A program made the translations under genes and the position numbers. Below are positions 45,565-54,689 of a stretch of DNA of 64,000 nucleotides, one piece after another. The notes beneath the pieces were generated by a model. It searched no databases. It was not told where the DNA came from and saw only the letters and a program-made list of their open reading frames with translations. Position 1 is the first letter of the stretch. Every line of letters begins with the position of its first letter. Where the stretch lies: contig CABUHS010000012.1 of the NCBI GenBank assembly GCA_902491535.1, forward strand, positions 1 to 64,000, given 5' to 3'. The DNA comes from an uncultured Eubacteriales bacterium (lineage in GTDB: Bacteria > Bacillota > Clostridia > Oscillospirales > CAG-272).

Positions 45565-45966
45565 TCATATGCAAGGGAAAAAGACACCGTACTTAGACAG
45601 CATTTCAACAAGATCTTTATATTCTGAATCTGATAGTCTGAAATATTTATTCCTGCTTTCCCAATAAACGACCAGACATGTATCATAGGCAAAACAAAAA
45701 TATTCCGCATCATTAAACAGAATCGACACATTCTTTGTAAATCCGCATGACGGATTATCTCTATACATTATTTTGTTATCAAAAAGATCAATTAAAAAAC
45801 TTAAATCATTCTGAGAAAGAGATTCGTTAATATTATTATCTTCGTATGTAAATATAACTGTTCCACTCGTTAAATTTTTTGTATTTACTCTGTTTAATAT
45901 AAAAAAAGTAATACAAGATAAAATAATACCGAATATTATAATGCCTCCGAAAAGTAATTTTTTCAT
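45565..45966 (-). CDS. Small membrane-anchored hypothetical protein, 133 aa
   Basis: Not recognised. It has one N-terminal membrane helix (residues 4-25, LLFGGIIIFGIILSCITFFIL) and then a soluble part predicted outside the cell, with SLSQNDLSFLIDLFDNK and a C-terminal KDLVEMLSKYGVFF. Three Cys lie in the outside part. CGGAG precedes ATG and a perfect promoter lies about 85 bp upstream. It is more AT-rich than the neighbours. It could be an immunity-like or cargo protein, but this is speculation. Confidence 0.75.
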   Translation of the reverse strand: MKKLLFGGIIIFGIILSCITFFILNRVNTKNLTSGTVIFTYEDNNINESLSQNDLSFLIDLFDNKIMYRDNPSCGFTKNVSILFNDAEYFCFAYDTCLVVYWESRNKYFRLSDSEYKDLVEMLSKYGVFFPCI

Positions 45967-46051
45967 ATTAATTCTCCGCTCTTTATTGATAAACGAAATA
46001 AATTAAAATCTCAGCAACATCACAGCAAACATAATAATATTTGTATATTCA

Positions 46052-46080
46052 ATTATAACAAACTTATACATAAATGTCAA
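46052..46080 (-). promoter_or_regulatory. Consensus promoter of the 133-aa orphan
   Basis: Minus strand TTGACA (46080-46075), 17 bp, TATAAT (46057-46052). Exact consensus match. Confidence 0.85.
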
Positions 46081-46089
46081 TAATTACAG

Positions 46090-46335
46090 GTTTACAAAAC
46101 AAATTACTTTGAGCCCGTATAAATCTCTCTTGCCCTGCGAAATAAAGCGCATTCCGCGCTTTCAGTTAGCCTGCATAAAAAGCCGCATAGATAAAGATTT
46201 CTACAACCTCTTCTTTCGTACTATGCGATAACCGATTCTTTCACAACATTCGATTTGGCTCGCATATAGCTCGCCGATTTAATTTCCGTTCCGCGCTTCT
46301 ACTGATCTCCCGGTAGAACCAGGGAGGATATTTAT
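46090..46335. other. Unexplained structured segment, no intact gene
   Basis: About 245 bp more GC-rich than the flanks. It contains inverted repeats: AAAGCGC/GCGCTTT (about 46144-46162), CGCATAG/CTATGCG (46183-46189 with 46221-46227) and a CTCCC(T)GG/CCGGGAG stem near 46307-46326. All frames are broken by stops. On the minus strand short open stretches such as SASYMRAKSNVVKESVIA could be remnants of a gene. Candidates are a structured RNA, a small non-autonomous element or a decayed gene; none is proven. Confidence 0.4.
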
Positions 46336-46340
46336 ACTAT

Positions 46341-46373
46341 AAAGAAAACCTTGAGTCCTAAGAGACTCAAGGC
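46341..46373 (-). terminator. Terminator of tRNA-Trp
   Basis: CCTTGAGTC (46349-46357) / GACTCAAGG (46364-46372), with TTTTCTTT following on the minus strand. Confidence 0.88.
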
Positions 46374-46384
46374 CTTCTGATCAC

Positions 46385-46460
46385 TGGCAGGGGCACAAAG
46401 ACTCGAACTCTGGACACGCGGTTTTGGAGACCGCTGCTCTACCAACTGAGCTATACCCCT
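46385..46460 (-). tRNA. tRNA-Trp (CCA anticodon)
   Basis: 76-nt cloverleaf on the minus strand. The acceptor stem AGGGGTA pairs with TGCCCCT, the D arm has GCTC/GAGC, the anticodon arm is GCGGT-CTCCAAA-ACCGC with anticodon CCA, the T arm carries TTCGAGT, and the 3' CCA is encoded. Monocistronic with its own promoter and terminator. Confidence 0.97.
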
Positions 46461-46473
46461 ATTTGATAGAAAC

Positions 46474-46502
46474 ATTATACTACTTTTTATTAAAAAAATC
46501 AA
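46474..46502 (-). promoter_or_regulatory. Promoter of tRNA-Trp
   Basis: Minus strand TTGATT (46502-46497), 17 bp, TATAAT (46479-46474), placed 14 bp before the tRNA 5' end. Confidence 0.85.
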
Positions 46503-46603
46503 GATGGCAAAATAAACAAAAAGGCGTTATATTAAAGTTGTATAAATGTATTTAGAAACAAATTTGTTGTATTATGCACATTAAATACATTAAATACACA
46601 ATA

Positions 46604-46637
46604 ATCTCCCTGAGTAAAAATATTTACACAAGGAGAT
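46604..46637 (-). repeat. Hairpin downstream of ktrA
   Basis: ATCTCC (46604-46609) pairs with GGAGAT (46632-46637), with an inner GTAAA/TTTAC stem. On the minus strand no T run follows, so it is a weak terminator or an mRNA 3'-end stabiliser. Confidence 0.45.
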
Positions 46638-46643
46638 ACATTT

Positions 46644-47297
46644 TTATTTTTTTTGTTTTTCAAGTTTATCAAGCGCGTCATATCTTCCAAGAAGAACGAG
46701 AATATCATTTTCCTCAATAACATGATCGGCACCGGGCGATACTTGAATACCGCTTTTCTGTTTAACGGCAATTATATTAACGTTATACTTTGCACGGACA
46801 TTAAGCTCACGAATCGTTTTTTTACACCAACGCAAAGGAGCTTTCATCTCTACTATTCCGTGATGTTCCGACAGATTGATGTATTCAAGCACATCAGGAG
46901 AGGTAAGACTCTTAGCAAGCTTTTCTGCAACTGCCCTTTCCGGAATTATTACATTACTTGCGCCAAGCTTCTCCAATATCTCACGGTGAGTATCGTCGTG
47001 CGCCTTACATATAATATTAAGAATACCGAGAGACTTCAAATTCATTGTAATAAGAACAGAAGAAGCGAGATCCGAAGCTATCGCAACAATAACACAATCA
47101 CAATTCTGGATTCCGAGACTGCGAAGCACCTCTCTGTTCTTCGCATCTGCAACTACTGCTCTTGTCACTCTGTCAGATATTGCTTCCACAAGTGAATCAT
47201 TTATATCTATAGCAAGAACTTCGCTTCCCTGCACATACAGCTTTTCAGCTATATGTGATCCGAAACGTCCAAGTCCTATAACAGCATACGATTTCAT
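46644..47297 (-). CDS. ktrA: Potassium uptake regulatory subunit KtrA/TrkA
   Basis: 217-aa cytoplasmic RCK protein that gates the KtrB channel in response to nucleotides. The Rossmann fold starts AVIGLGRFGSHIAEKL and has LAIDIND; the C-terminal RCK_C domain spans about 135-215 (VEMKAPLRW to ILVLLGRYDALDKLE). In Firmicutes the RCK_C domain binds c-di-AMP (family knowledge). AAAGGAG precedes ATG, and it follows ktrB by 42 bp. Confidence 0.93.
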   Translation of the reverse strand: MKSYAVIGLGRFGSHIAEKLYVQGSEVLAIDINDSLVEAISDRVTRAVVADAKNREVLRSLGIQNCDCVIVAIASDLASSVLITMNLKSLGILNIICKAHDDTHREILEKLGASNVIIPERAVAEKLAKSLTSPDVLEYINLSEHHGIVEMKAPLRWCKKTIRELNVRAKYNVNIIAVKQKSGIQVSPGADHVIEENDILVLLGRYDALDKLEKQKK

Positions 47298-47339
47298 GGA
47301 ATTTAAACTCCTTTATATCTGTAAGTATTCATATATTTT

Positions 47340-48710
47340 TTATCCGATAAGCAAATTAGTCTGAGCATAACGATATTGCTGTCCGGAGCCTTTTTTTCTC
47401 AAAAAGCCGAGACTTATAGTAAGTATTCCTACTCTTCCGAAATACATATATATCATTATCAAAATTCTTGACGGAACACTGAGCAGCTGTGTAACACCGG
47501 TAGTAAGTCCGACTGTTGCAAGAGCCGATACCGACTCATAAAGTCCGTCGGTGAAGCCTATATTTGATGTGGCACAAATGACCGTTCCGCCGATAAAACT
47601 GAGCATTACCATAACGCCGCACAAAAGCAGTGCATCAAGTACGCTTTTATCTGATACCGTCCTGCTGAATACACTGACCGAATCCCTTCCGCGCACTCTT
47701 GACCACAAAAACAGAATTATTATAACAAAAGTAACTGTCTTAAGACCTCCGGCAGTTGATCCGGATGATCCTCCGATAAGCATAAAAAACATGGATATCG
47801 CTTTGCCTGCATCAGTAAGTCCGCCCTGATCTATTCCGGCAAAACCGGCGGTACGCACTGTAACCGATTGAAAAAATCCGGCAAGCAGCTTTTGCGGAAA
47901 ACTCATATTTCCTAAAGTAAGCGGATTACTCCATTCCGCAATACAAAATGCTATAGTTCCCGTCACAATAAGTGATACAGTCGTTATCAAAACAAGCTTT
48001 GTATATACACTCCATTTTCCCGGAGAACGCACACGTAAGATCTCATCCCAGACAAGAAATCCGATTCCTCCGAAAATTATAAGCAAAGCAAGAGTCAGAC
48101 ATACCGTAGGATCTATTCCAAAGCGGATAATACTCGTTCCCGGCTGATCGAATCCGAAAATATCAAAGCCTGCGTTGCAATAAGCGGAAACAGAGTGAAA
48201 CACACCTATTTTCAGTGCTGAAGCAAATCCGAATTCGTCCAAAAATCTCACAGTAAGTATTAACGCTCCGATAAGCTGTGTCGTAAGCGACACAGTAAGA
48301 ACCCTTTTTTGAATACGAACAATATCTCCGATACCGTCTGCGCCGACAGACTGAGCGATAAGCATCTGCTGATTCATTCCCATTCTTCTCCGGAATGCAA
48401 ACACAATAACAGATGCAGCCGTCATAAATCCCAAGCCTCCTATTTCGATAAGACCGAGAATGACTGCCTGACCGAAACCGCTCCACTGTGTCCATGTATC
48501 AACAAGAGAGAGTCCGGTAACGCATGTGGACGACACTGCAGTAAAAATGGACGTCCATACTCCGGCAGAAGCTCCGCTTCTTGAGGAGATCGGAAGCATG
48601 AGCAGCAAAGCTCCCGCAAGAATTATAAGCACAAAAACTATTGCGATGAGCTTACTGGCGTCAAGCGGTCTTCCCAAACGTTTAGTTGAATTTTTTGATA
48701 ATATCCTCAT
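47340..48710 (-). CDS. ktrB: Potassium transporter membrane subunit KtrB/TrkH
   Basis: 456-aa channel-like K+ transporter with four M1-P-M2 repeats. The selectivity-filter regions are seen as SSTCVTGLS, SAYCNAGFD, SVTVRTAGFA and SALATVGLT. LIEIGGLGFMT and IGGSSGSTAGGLKT are typical for the family. First gene of the ktrBA operon. The ribosome binding site GAAGGAG lies unusually far (about 18 bases) from this ATG, but no better start is visible. Confidence 0.94.
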   Translation of the reverse strand: MRILSKNSTKRLGRPLDASKLIAIVFVLIILAGALLLMLPISSRSGASAGVWTSIFTAVSSTCVTGLSLVDTWTQWSGFGQAVILGLIEIGGLGFMTAASVIVFAFRRRMGMNQQMLIAQSVGADGIGDIVRIQKRVLTVSLTTQLIGALILTVRFLDEFGFASALKIGVFHSVSAYCNAGFDIFGFDQPGTSIIRFGIDPTVCLTLALLIIFGGIGFLVWDEILRVRSPGKWSVYTKLVLITTVSLIVTGTIAFCIAEWSNPLTLGNMSFPQKLLAGFFQSVTVRTAGFAGIDQGGLTDAGKAISMFFMLIGGSSGSTAGGLKTVTFVIIILFLWSRVRGRDSVSVFSRTVSDKSVLDALLLCGVMVMLSFIGGTVICATSNIGFTDGLYESVSALATVGLTTGVTQLLSVPSRILIMIYMYFGRVGILTISLGFLRKKGSGQQYRYAQTNLLIG

Positions 48711-48764
48711 ACAGAGATAACAGAACTTCTCCTTCTACTTCAATAATTCCTTTTATTTTTTCGA

Positions 48765-48793
48765 ATTATATACCCTGCACAAATGAATTTCAA
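48765..48793 (-). promoter_or_regulatory. Promoter of ktrBA
   Basis: Minus strand TTGAAA (48793-48788), 17 bp, TATAAT (48770-48765). The leader of about 50 nt is too short for a c-di-AMP riboswitch. Confidence 0.8.
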
Positions 48794-48824
48794 GACGATA
48801 GGCGATATTTTTTCGTTAATTTTT

Positions 48825-48869
48825 TATTAAAAAATGCAGTGTACACCTGATTGGATGCACACTGCATTT
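48825..48869 (-). terminator. Terminator of the MMPL export operon
   Basis: AAATGCAGTGT (48832-48842) / ACACTGCATTT (48859-48869), followed on the minus strand by TTTTTTAAT. Confidence 0.88.
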
Positions 48870-48880
48870 ACCGCATATAA

Positions 48881-51040
48881 TTATTTGATCTTTATAGCGT
48901 CTGTACGGTAAATAAACTTGACCTGACCGTTCATTTCATCGGAAATTCCCGAGAACGAATTATAATCCTTCGCCACATCAGAAACTGCCTTTACTCTGGT
49001 TATAAGTCCGTTTATATCTCCGTCTACAGCGTCAGAAAGACGTTTAACTCCCTTTTCGTTAAACTCCGCAAGTCCGTCAGAAAGTGTCATTGCTCCGTCC
49101 CTGAGCTTTGATATTCCGTCGATCAGCGCAGGTGTGCCGTTTTTAAGTGTCAGGATTCCGTCATAGAGAGCTTCTGCTCCACTGTAAAGTTTTCCCGCAC
49201 CGGAAGCAACTTTATCGGCTCCCTGAGAAAGCGCATCAGCTCCGTTTTTAGCATTTGAAACTCCCGATGTATACTGCCCGATTCCGGCATAGAAAACAGA
49301 ATAACTGTCAAGCTGTTCCTTAAGAGCTGATATAGAAGCTGCGCCTGACCTTGCTTTTTCCAAAGCCTCTGTAATTTGTTTCTGAACCTCCGGCGAAGCC
49401 ATATTTTCTTTTATAAGAAGCTCGATCTGCTGCTTGGTATTTTCGGATATCATACCGATCACTTCCGCAGTATTCATCTGCTCATCCGTTTTCGCGTCTA
49501 TCATAAGCTTTACAGTATCGCTTGCCATTTGAGCTTCAATCGCAGAAAGTATTGCTGACTGCTGTTCTGCGCTTATCATGCCTGCGGATATTGCCGCGTC
49601 ATACGATTCCTTATTCATTCCGAGAGACATAAAAACCTGTGCTTCAACATTCTCACGAATCGCCGATGTTACCTTTTCTGTTACTCCTTTACGCACTTCC
49701 GCAGTAACTGCTTCAGTTATTTTATCTTTCTGAGCATTAACAGCTTCCGAGACTTTCTGCCCTGCAATCGCTTGCGCCTGTGAAGCTACATTATCAGCAT
49801 CAAGAGATGCAATCACCGAATCAAGTACCTGAGCATAATTATCTATCGTAAGATCAGGCGTTTGCAGACCTGCCGCAACAAGCTCCTTATTTGCCATCGA
49901 AAGCAGCGACTGGAATACCTGTTTTGCACCGTCGGTAATAGCAGAACTGTTTTGGTCAAGCTGTCTGAGACCGTCCGCAAGAGCTTTTGCACCGTCAGAC
50001 AGTTCTGACGAGCCCGAACTCAGCGAGCCTGCACCTTTTTTCAATGCTTCCGCACCGTTTGCAAGTTTGTCAATACCGTCTATAAGATCGCCGGATTTTT
50101 CAAGAAGAGTTCCGAGTCCGTCATAGAGCGCCGACGAACCGTCCGTCAGACGCATCATTGCATCCGACATCTCTACGATCGAACCCGAAAGATCATCAAA
50201 CGAGTTCAGCTTATCTGCATCTATCTTACCGAATATATCATTTACCGCAACCGTCATCGTATTTGTCATCTCAAATTCGCTGACATCGGCGCTTATAACG
50301 ATATAATCAGGAATGTCAAGCTTTTCGCTGTCTATTCCGAGATCGTTTCCAAGCTCAGGAAAAGCAAGCCCGATAACGGCCGTACGGTCACCGTCGTTCA
50401 GTATTTTACCGTTTGAAACTTCAACATTTCTGAATATATCATTGTCGAGCAGCATTCCGGTAAGCATCGCAAAAGGAACATATATTTTTTCTTCTTTTCC
50501 GTCGATTTCAACCGTTTCATACTGATTATTACGATAATCAAATCTTATTGATACCCGTCCGCTTTTTCCTGCAAGTTCATCTGAGGAAATGCTTTTACCG
50601 TCAAGCTCATATGATACGCTGATATCCACCGGAAGCGCTTTCTCTATGCTTCCGGTATAGCATATGTCGTTTCCGGCGGCATCCCATACGCGCATGTTAT
50701 CGCCGTTCATGGTATAAGATTCATCACCGGAAACATTTACAACATCCGAAAGTTCAGAACGGTCTGAGAGCGATCTGTTTCCAAGCGTATTTTTTATCCA
50801 GTCACTGACTATTATTTTTTTAACGCTTCCGTCAGCTCCGGCAAATACATATACCGTTTCATCCTTGCATACAGATTGGTTCTCGGCACCTTCATGTTCC
50901 GTCAGAGACACGTTATTCTCTTCGTTTGAAACAATATTGTTTTTATCGTTATTTACCGCAAATACTGCTGCGCCTGCACCTGTTGCCACCAATGCACAGC
51001 TCAACGCAACAGAAAGCGGCTTCTTAATTATATTTTTCAT
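48881..51040 (-). CDS. Exported heptad-repeat protein (xxxLxxG type), MMPL partner
   Basis: 719 aa. Signal peptide at 1-29 (ALSCALVATGAGAAVFA). Residues about 55-285 form a beta-rich domain (VYVFAGADGSVKKIIVSDW, RVSIRFDYRNNQYE). Two blocks of seven-residue repeats with pattern xxxLxxG lie at about 298-360 and 595-660 (for example GSSALYDGLGTLLEKSG). An alpha-helical Ala/Glu-rich segment at about 420-575 separates them. The repeats match the YhgE/Pip-like and TIGR03057 pattern. No C-terminal membrane span is visible, unlike YhgE/Pip proteins. It follows the MMPL gene by 38 bp and probably works with it at the cell surface. Confidence 0.75.
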   Translation of the reverse strand: MKNIIKKPLSVALSCALVATGAGAAVFAVNNDKNNIVSNEENNVSLTEHEGAENQSVCKDETVYVFAGADGSVKKIIVSDWIKNTLGNRSLSDRSELSDVVNVSGDESYTMNGDNMRVWDAAGNDICYTGSIEKALPVDISVSYELDGKSISSDELAGKSGRVSIRFDYRNNQYETVEIDGKEEKIYVPFAMLTGMLLDNDIFRNVEVSNGKILNDGDRTAVIGLAFPELGNDLGIDSEKLDIPDYIVISADVSEFEMTNTMTVAVNDIFGKIDADKLNSFDDLSGSIVEMSDAMMRLTDGSSALYDGLGTLLEKSGDLIDGIDKLANGAEALKKGAGSLSSGSSELSDGAKALADGLRQLDQNSSAITDGAKQVFQSLLSMANKELVAAGLQTPDLTIDNYAQVLDSVIASLDADNVASQAQAIAGQKVSEAVNAQKDKITEAVTAEVRKGVTEKVTSAIRENVEAQVFMSLGMNKESYDAAISAGMISAEQQSAILSAIEAQMASDTVKLMIDAKTDEQMNTAEVIGMISENTKQQIELLIKENMASPEVQKQITEALEKARSGAASISALKEQLDSYSVFYAGIGQYTSGVSNAKNGADALSQGADKVASGAGKLYSGAEALYDGILTLKNGTPALIDGISKLRDGAMTLSDGLAEFNEKGVKRLSDAVDGDINGLITRVKAVSDVAKDYNSFSGISDEMNGQVKFIYRTDAIKIK

Positions 51041-51078
51041 CGTCGGTTACCTCCGCATAAAATTCATTTTGATATCCG

Positions 51079-53220
51079 TTAAACATTCTGAAGAATTTTT
51101 TCATCCGTTTTATCCGATCGTACGCCTTTATTTCTGCCATTATTACCGCCGCTTGAGTGTCTTTTCATTCCGAACGTTGTAGCACCGATAAGTTTATCGC
51201 AAAGCATCAAAAGAGACGGCAGGATAAAGATAACGCAGAACATACTTACAACAGCGCCTCGCGCCATAAGCATACACATCGAGCTTATAATATCTATATC
51301 CGAATAAACAGCCACTCCGAAAGTTGCTGCAAAAAGTCCCATACCGCTGACCACTATCGAAGGAATAGATGAAGAAAGTGCAGTCACAACACTGCTGCGC
51401 TTATCATGTCCGGAAATACGCTCAGACTTATACCGTGTTGTCATAAGTATTGCATAATCCACCGTTGCACCGAGCTGAATAGTACTTATGCATATAGGCG
51501 CTATAAAAGGCAGCGACTGACCGAGATAGTGCGGAAGTCCAAGGTTTATAAATATCGCAAGCTCTATTACCGCAATAAGGATAAACGGCAACGAAATGCT
51601 CCGTTCTACGATCGCAATGATAATAAATATCGCAATTACCGAAACTGCATTAACGACCTTGAAATCACGGTCTGTAGTTTCTATCATATCTTTCATGCAC
51701 GGAGCTTCTCCGATAAGCATTCCGCCGTCATCGTATTTTTTTAAAATCGAATTCAGACTGTCTATCTGACTGCCTACCTCATCGCTTGCTACCTTATATT
51801 CTGAATTTATAAGCAGAAGCTCCCATTTGTCACTTTCAAGAATTTCCCTTATACTGTCCGGAAGGATCTCCTCAGGGACACGGCTTCCGAGAACCGATTC
51901 AAGACCAAGCACATATTTAACTCCGTCAACCTTCTCCATTTCGCCGATCATGTGTCTTACATTTACGGAAGATACATCAGAGCTTACAAGAACCATATGA
52001 GTAGATGCTATATTGAAATCCTCCGAAAGCTTGGAATTTGCGATAACATATTCCATATCCTCCGGCAGACACTCTCCCATATCGTAATAAACTTCTCCGT
52101 TCGTCTTGTTATATCCGTATAAAGCCGGTGCAACAATCAGAGCAAATATCACGATAAAAGCAGGAAATACTTTTACTATCCTTGCCGAGAATCCGGACAT
52201 ATCAGGAATAATTGATCTGTGCTTTGTTTTCTGAAGCGGCTTATCAAAGACAAGTATCAGCGCAGGAAGCACCGTTACACATCCGATAACTCCGAGGATT
52301 ACTCCTTTTGCCATTACTATACCGAGGTCGCGCCCCAAAGTAAACGTCATAAAGCAAAGCGCTGCAAATCCTGCAACTGTAGTTATCGAACTTCCGACAA
52401 CAGAAGAAAGCGTTTTCCTGATCGCCTCAGACATTGCCTCACAGCGGTCATCAGTATATTCACACTGTTCATTATAGCTGTGCCATAAAAAGATCGAGTA
52501 ATCCATCGTAACTGCGAGCTGCAATACCGCGGACAGCGCTTTTGTTATGTATGATATCTCACCCAGAAAATAATTTGTGCCGAGGTTAAGAAGTATCATC
52601 ATACCGATCGACGCAAGAAATACAAACGGAACAAGCCAGCTGTCAAGGAAAAGAAGCATTGCCGCGCAGGCAAGCAATACGGCTATACCAACATATATCG
52701 GCTCTTCTTCCTCACACAGATCCTTAAGATCGGTAACAAGTGCGGACATTCCGGATACAAAGCATTGTTTTCCTGCGATAGATCTGATTTCACGTATCGC
52801 ATCCATTGTTACATCAGCCGATGTAGAGCTATCGAAAAATACCGCCATCATCGTTGAATGATCCGTATTAAATTCATTGTAGATATCGTCAGGCAATATC
52901 TCTTTTGGTATACCAGCTTGCTCGAGCGACGTATACCACAGCACCGTCTCTACATGTTCGACAGTTTTAAGCTTATCTGCGAGCGCTGCTACATCACGGT
53001 CAGGCATATCCTCCGCAATTATGAGCGAAAAGGCGCCTTTTCCGAAATCATCAAGAAGTTCATTCTGCCCCTTTACCGTATCCATATCGTCCGGCAGATA
53101 ATTGAGCATATCATAATTGACTCTTGTGCTGATAAGTCCGAGCAAAGACGGTATCATCAGAACAAGTGCAACAATAAGAATTAAAACACGGTGTTTTACT
53201 ACCGCTTTTGAAAATCGCAT
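51079..53220 (-). CDS. MMPL/RND-family exporter
   Basis: 713-aa RND superfamily protein with two similar halves, each one transmembrane helix, an outside loop of about 150 residues and five more helices (12 spans in all). Typical segments are VNYDMLNYLPDD in the first loop and QLAVTMDYSIFLWHSYNEQ and QLGATVDYAILMTTRYKSE in the TM4 regions, where the Asp of MDYS/VDYA is the proton-relay candidate. Such exporters move lipids, glycolipids or small toxic compounds. It lies between a DUF308 protein and the heptad-repeat protein in one operon. Ends in a cytoplasmic tail rich in Lys/Arg. Confidence 0.92.
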   Translation of the reverse strand: MRFSKAVVKHRVLILIVALVLMIPSLLGLISTRVNYDMLNYLPDDMDTVKGQNELLDDFGKGAFSLIIAEDMPDRDVAALADKLKTVEHVETVLWYTSLEQAGIPKEILPDDIYNEFNTDHSTMMAVFFDSSTSADVTMDAIREIRSIAGKQCFVSGMSALVTDLKDLCEEEEPIYVGIAVLLACAAMLLFLDSWLVPFVFLASIGMMILLNLGTNYFLGEISYITKALSAVLQLAVTMDYSIFLWHSYNEQCEYTDDRCEAMSEAIRKTLSSVVGSSITTVAGFAALCFMTFTLGRDLGIVMAKGVILGVIGCVTVLPALILVFDKPLQKTKHRSIIPDMSGFSARIVKVFPAFIVIFALIVAPALYGYNKTNGEVYYDMGECLPEDMEYVIANSKLSEDFNIASTHMVLVSSDVSSVNVRHMIGEMEKVDGVKYVLGLESVLGSRVPEEILPDSIREILESDKWELLLINSEYKVASDEVGSQIDSLNSILKKYDDGGMLIGEAPCMKDMIETTDRDFKVVNAVSVIAIFIIIAIVERSISLPFILIAVIELAIFINLGLPHYLGQSLPFIAPICISTIQLGATVDYAILMTTRYKSERISGHDKRSSVVTALSSSIPSIVVSGMGLFAATFGVAVYSDIDIISSMCMLMARGAVVSMFCVIFILPSLLMLCDKLIGATTFGMKRHSSGGNNGRNKGVRSDKTDEKILQNV

Positions 53221-53235
53221 TTGATATATTCCCCC

Positions 53236-53823
53236 TTATATTTCTTTATAATCCGCTTCGATAACATCAGGCTGCTGATGCTTTATTATTTTTACAGCGG
53301 CAATTACTGTACTGAAATTCAGAATTCCTTCAGAAAGCATCGTTATTCCGATCATCACAGTAAGGAGATCGGCGCTTTCGCTCGGACGGAAAATAAGAAT
53401 GCCGCCGCAAACACAAGCCGCTACAGCAAAAATAAGTATCATCCACCACTCGCGGATCCCGAAGCTTTTTGAATCGATCGCTATCTGAATTTTAAATAAT
53501 CCATCCGACATAAATGCAAGTCCGAGCGCTACACAAATAAAATTCACAAGACTTCCGGGATGCACCAGCATAACGATTCCGATAATTATCATAATTATCC
53601 CCAAAGAAAGGTCATACTGAAATGCAAGCCTGTAAAGATCCTTCGAGAAATATCCGACAAGCCGTATGACACCGAACAGTATCATCATAACACCGCATAT
53701 TATTCCAAGCATCGAAGCAGAAAATCCCGGAAATACAATAAGCACTATTCCGAGAATGAAGAGCGCCGCAGACATTACGATATACCCTATTTTCGCAGTT
53801 CTCATCGGAGCAACCGAACGCAT
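53236..53823 (-). CDS. DUF308/HdeD-like membrane protein
   Basis: 195 aa with six predicted transmembrane helices in three similar pairs (IGYIVMSAALFILGIVLIVF, LSLGIIMIIIGIVMLVHPG, WMILIFAVAACVCGGILIF). It belongs by pattern to the DUF308 family, which includes acid-stress HdeD. First gene of the exporter operon; MMPL starts 15 bp after its stop. GGGGAGGAA precedes ATG. Function unknown. Confidence 0.85.
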   Translation of the reverse strand: MRSVAPMRTAKIGYIVMSAALFILGIVLIVFPGFSASMLGIICGVMMILFGVIRLVGYFSKDLYRLAFQYDLSLGIIMIIIGIVMLVHPGSLVNFICVALGLAFMSDGLFKIQIAIDSKSFGIREWWMILIFAVAACVCGGILIFRPSESADLLTVMIGITMLSEGILNFSTVIAAVKIIKHQQPDVIEADYKEI

Positions 53824-53960
53824 AATAAATTCCTCCCCATAATCAAAAATTTAATATAATCTTTATTGCATTTCCAGTATAACAAATTATTCAAACTAAT
53901 AAAACAGACAATAAAACCGCAGTGTATTAATTTCAGACAAAACGCATACATTTGCCTAAA

Positions 53961-53992
53961 TTAAAAAAGATCTGCCGGTAAACCGACAGATC
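53961..53992 (-). terminator. Terminator of tetR
   Basis: GATCTGCCGG / CCGACAGATC stem (one wobble) with TAAA loop. On the minus strand TTTTTTAATTT follows. It separates the regulator from the exporter operon, which must then have its own promoter in 53824-53960. Confidence 0.85.
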
Positions 53993-54023
53993 ATAGGATG
54001 ATTTATAATTTTATGTATTTTAC

Positions 54024-54584
54024 TCACTTGTTTTCTTTGCATCGCTTTATCATTTCATCAGACAAGCCACGGCACAGAGAAAGAAGATATCTGAGCTTTT
54101 CTATTGAATTGTCCGGCATACCGGAATTCATCCAGTCGATAAAGATTCCGAATAGCTCGCATTTTGTGAACAGTATCATAATCTCTCTGTCCTTTTCGCT
54201 TATCGTATCGCGTCCGAAAACAGTATCAAAATATGTTGTCACAACATATTCGCAAATATTCATCAGATACCGCTCATATATATCACGGTTTACCGAATTA
54301 TATATGTGCATTATCGCCTTTTTATTTTCAAGTGTAAATCTGAATGCACTGTCAACACATTCGTCCAGCGAATTTATATTAGGATAGCTTGTAATAAGAG
54401 AATTCGCCTCATCCATAACTATCTCTTCGATCAGTGACGGAATATCTCGGAAATGATAATAAAACGAATTTCTATTTATTCCGCACTCCTCTACGATGTC
54501 TCTGACACTGATCCGGTTGAGCGGCTGTTCACTCAGAAGCTTCCAGAATGATATTTTTATAGCTTTTTTTGTGAAACTCGGCAT
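54024..54584 (-). CDS. TetR/AcrR-family regulator
   Basis: 186 aa. The N-terminal helix-turn-helix is visible as FWKLLSEQPLNRISVRDIVEECGINRNSFYYHFRDI, given here in parts: RISVRDIVEECGINRNSF then YYHFRDIPSL. The rest is a helical ligand-binding domain with no recognisable ligand type. The start at 54584 follows TTAGGAGA; an ATG ten codons earlier overlaps that site. Located just upstream of the DUF308-MMPL-heptad operon on the same strand, so it most likely controls that operon. Confidence 0.88.
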   Translation of the reverse strand: MPSFTKKAIKISFWKLLSEQPLNRISVRDIVEECGINRNSFYYHFRDIPSLIEEIVMDEANSLITSYPNINSLDECVDSAFRFTLENKKAIMHIYNSVNRDIYERYLMNICEYVVTTYFDTVFGRDTISEKDREIMILFTKCELFGIFIDWMNSGMPDNSIEKLRYLLSLCRGLSDEMIKRCKENK

Positions 54585-54689
54585 TGTACATTCTCCTAAC
54601 AAAATTATTGTCAAATGCTTGTTACAAAAGGTATATTATCATAAAATTGAAACAAATACATGTAAATTATATTAACAATATTTTTCAGA

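Noticed and set aside
48711..48760. c-di-AMP (ydaO-type) riboswitch before ktrB
   Set aside because: The transcript leader is only about 50 nt, too short for that aptamer.
48881..51040. Repeats in the heptad protein as a DNA repeat or CRISPR array
   Set aside because: The repetition is at the protein level (seven-residue periodicity) with varied codons; no conserved direct DNA repeats with spacers.
50300..53200. Plus-strand open frames opposite the exporter genes
   Set aside because: Low-complexity, basic or Ser-rich translations typical of the reverse strand of real genes.
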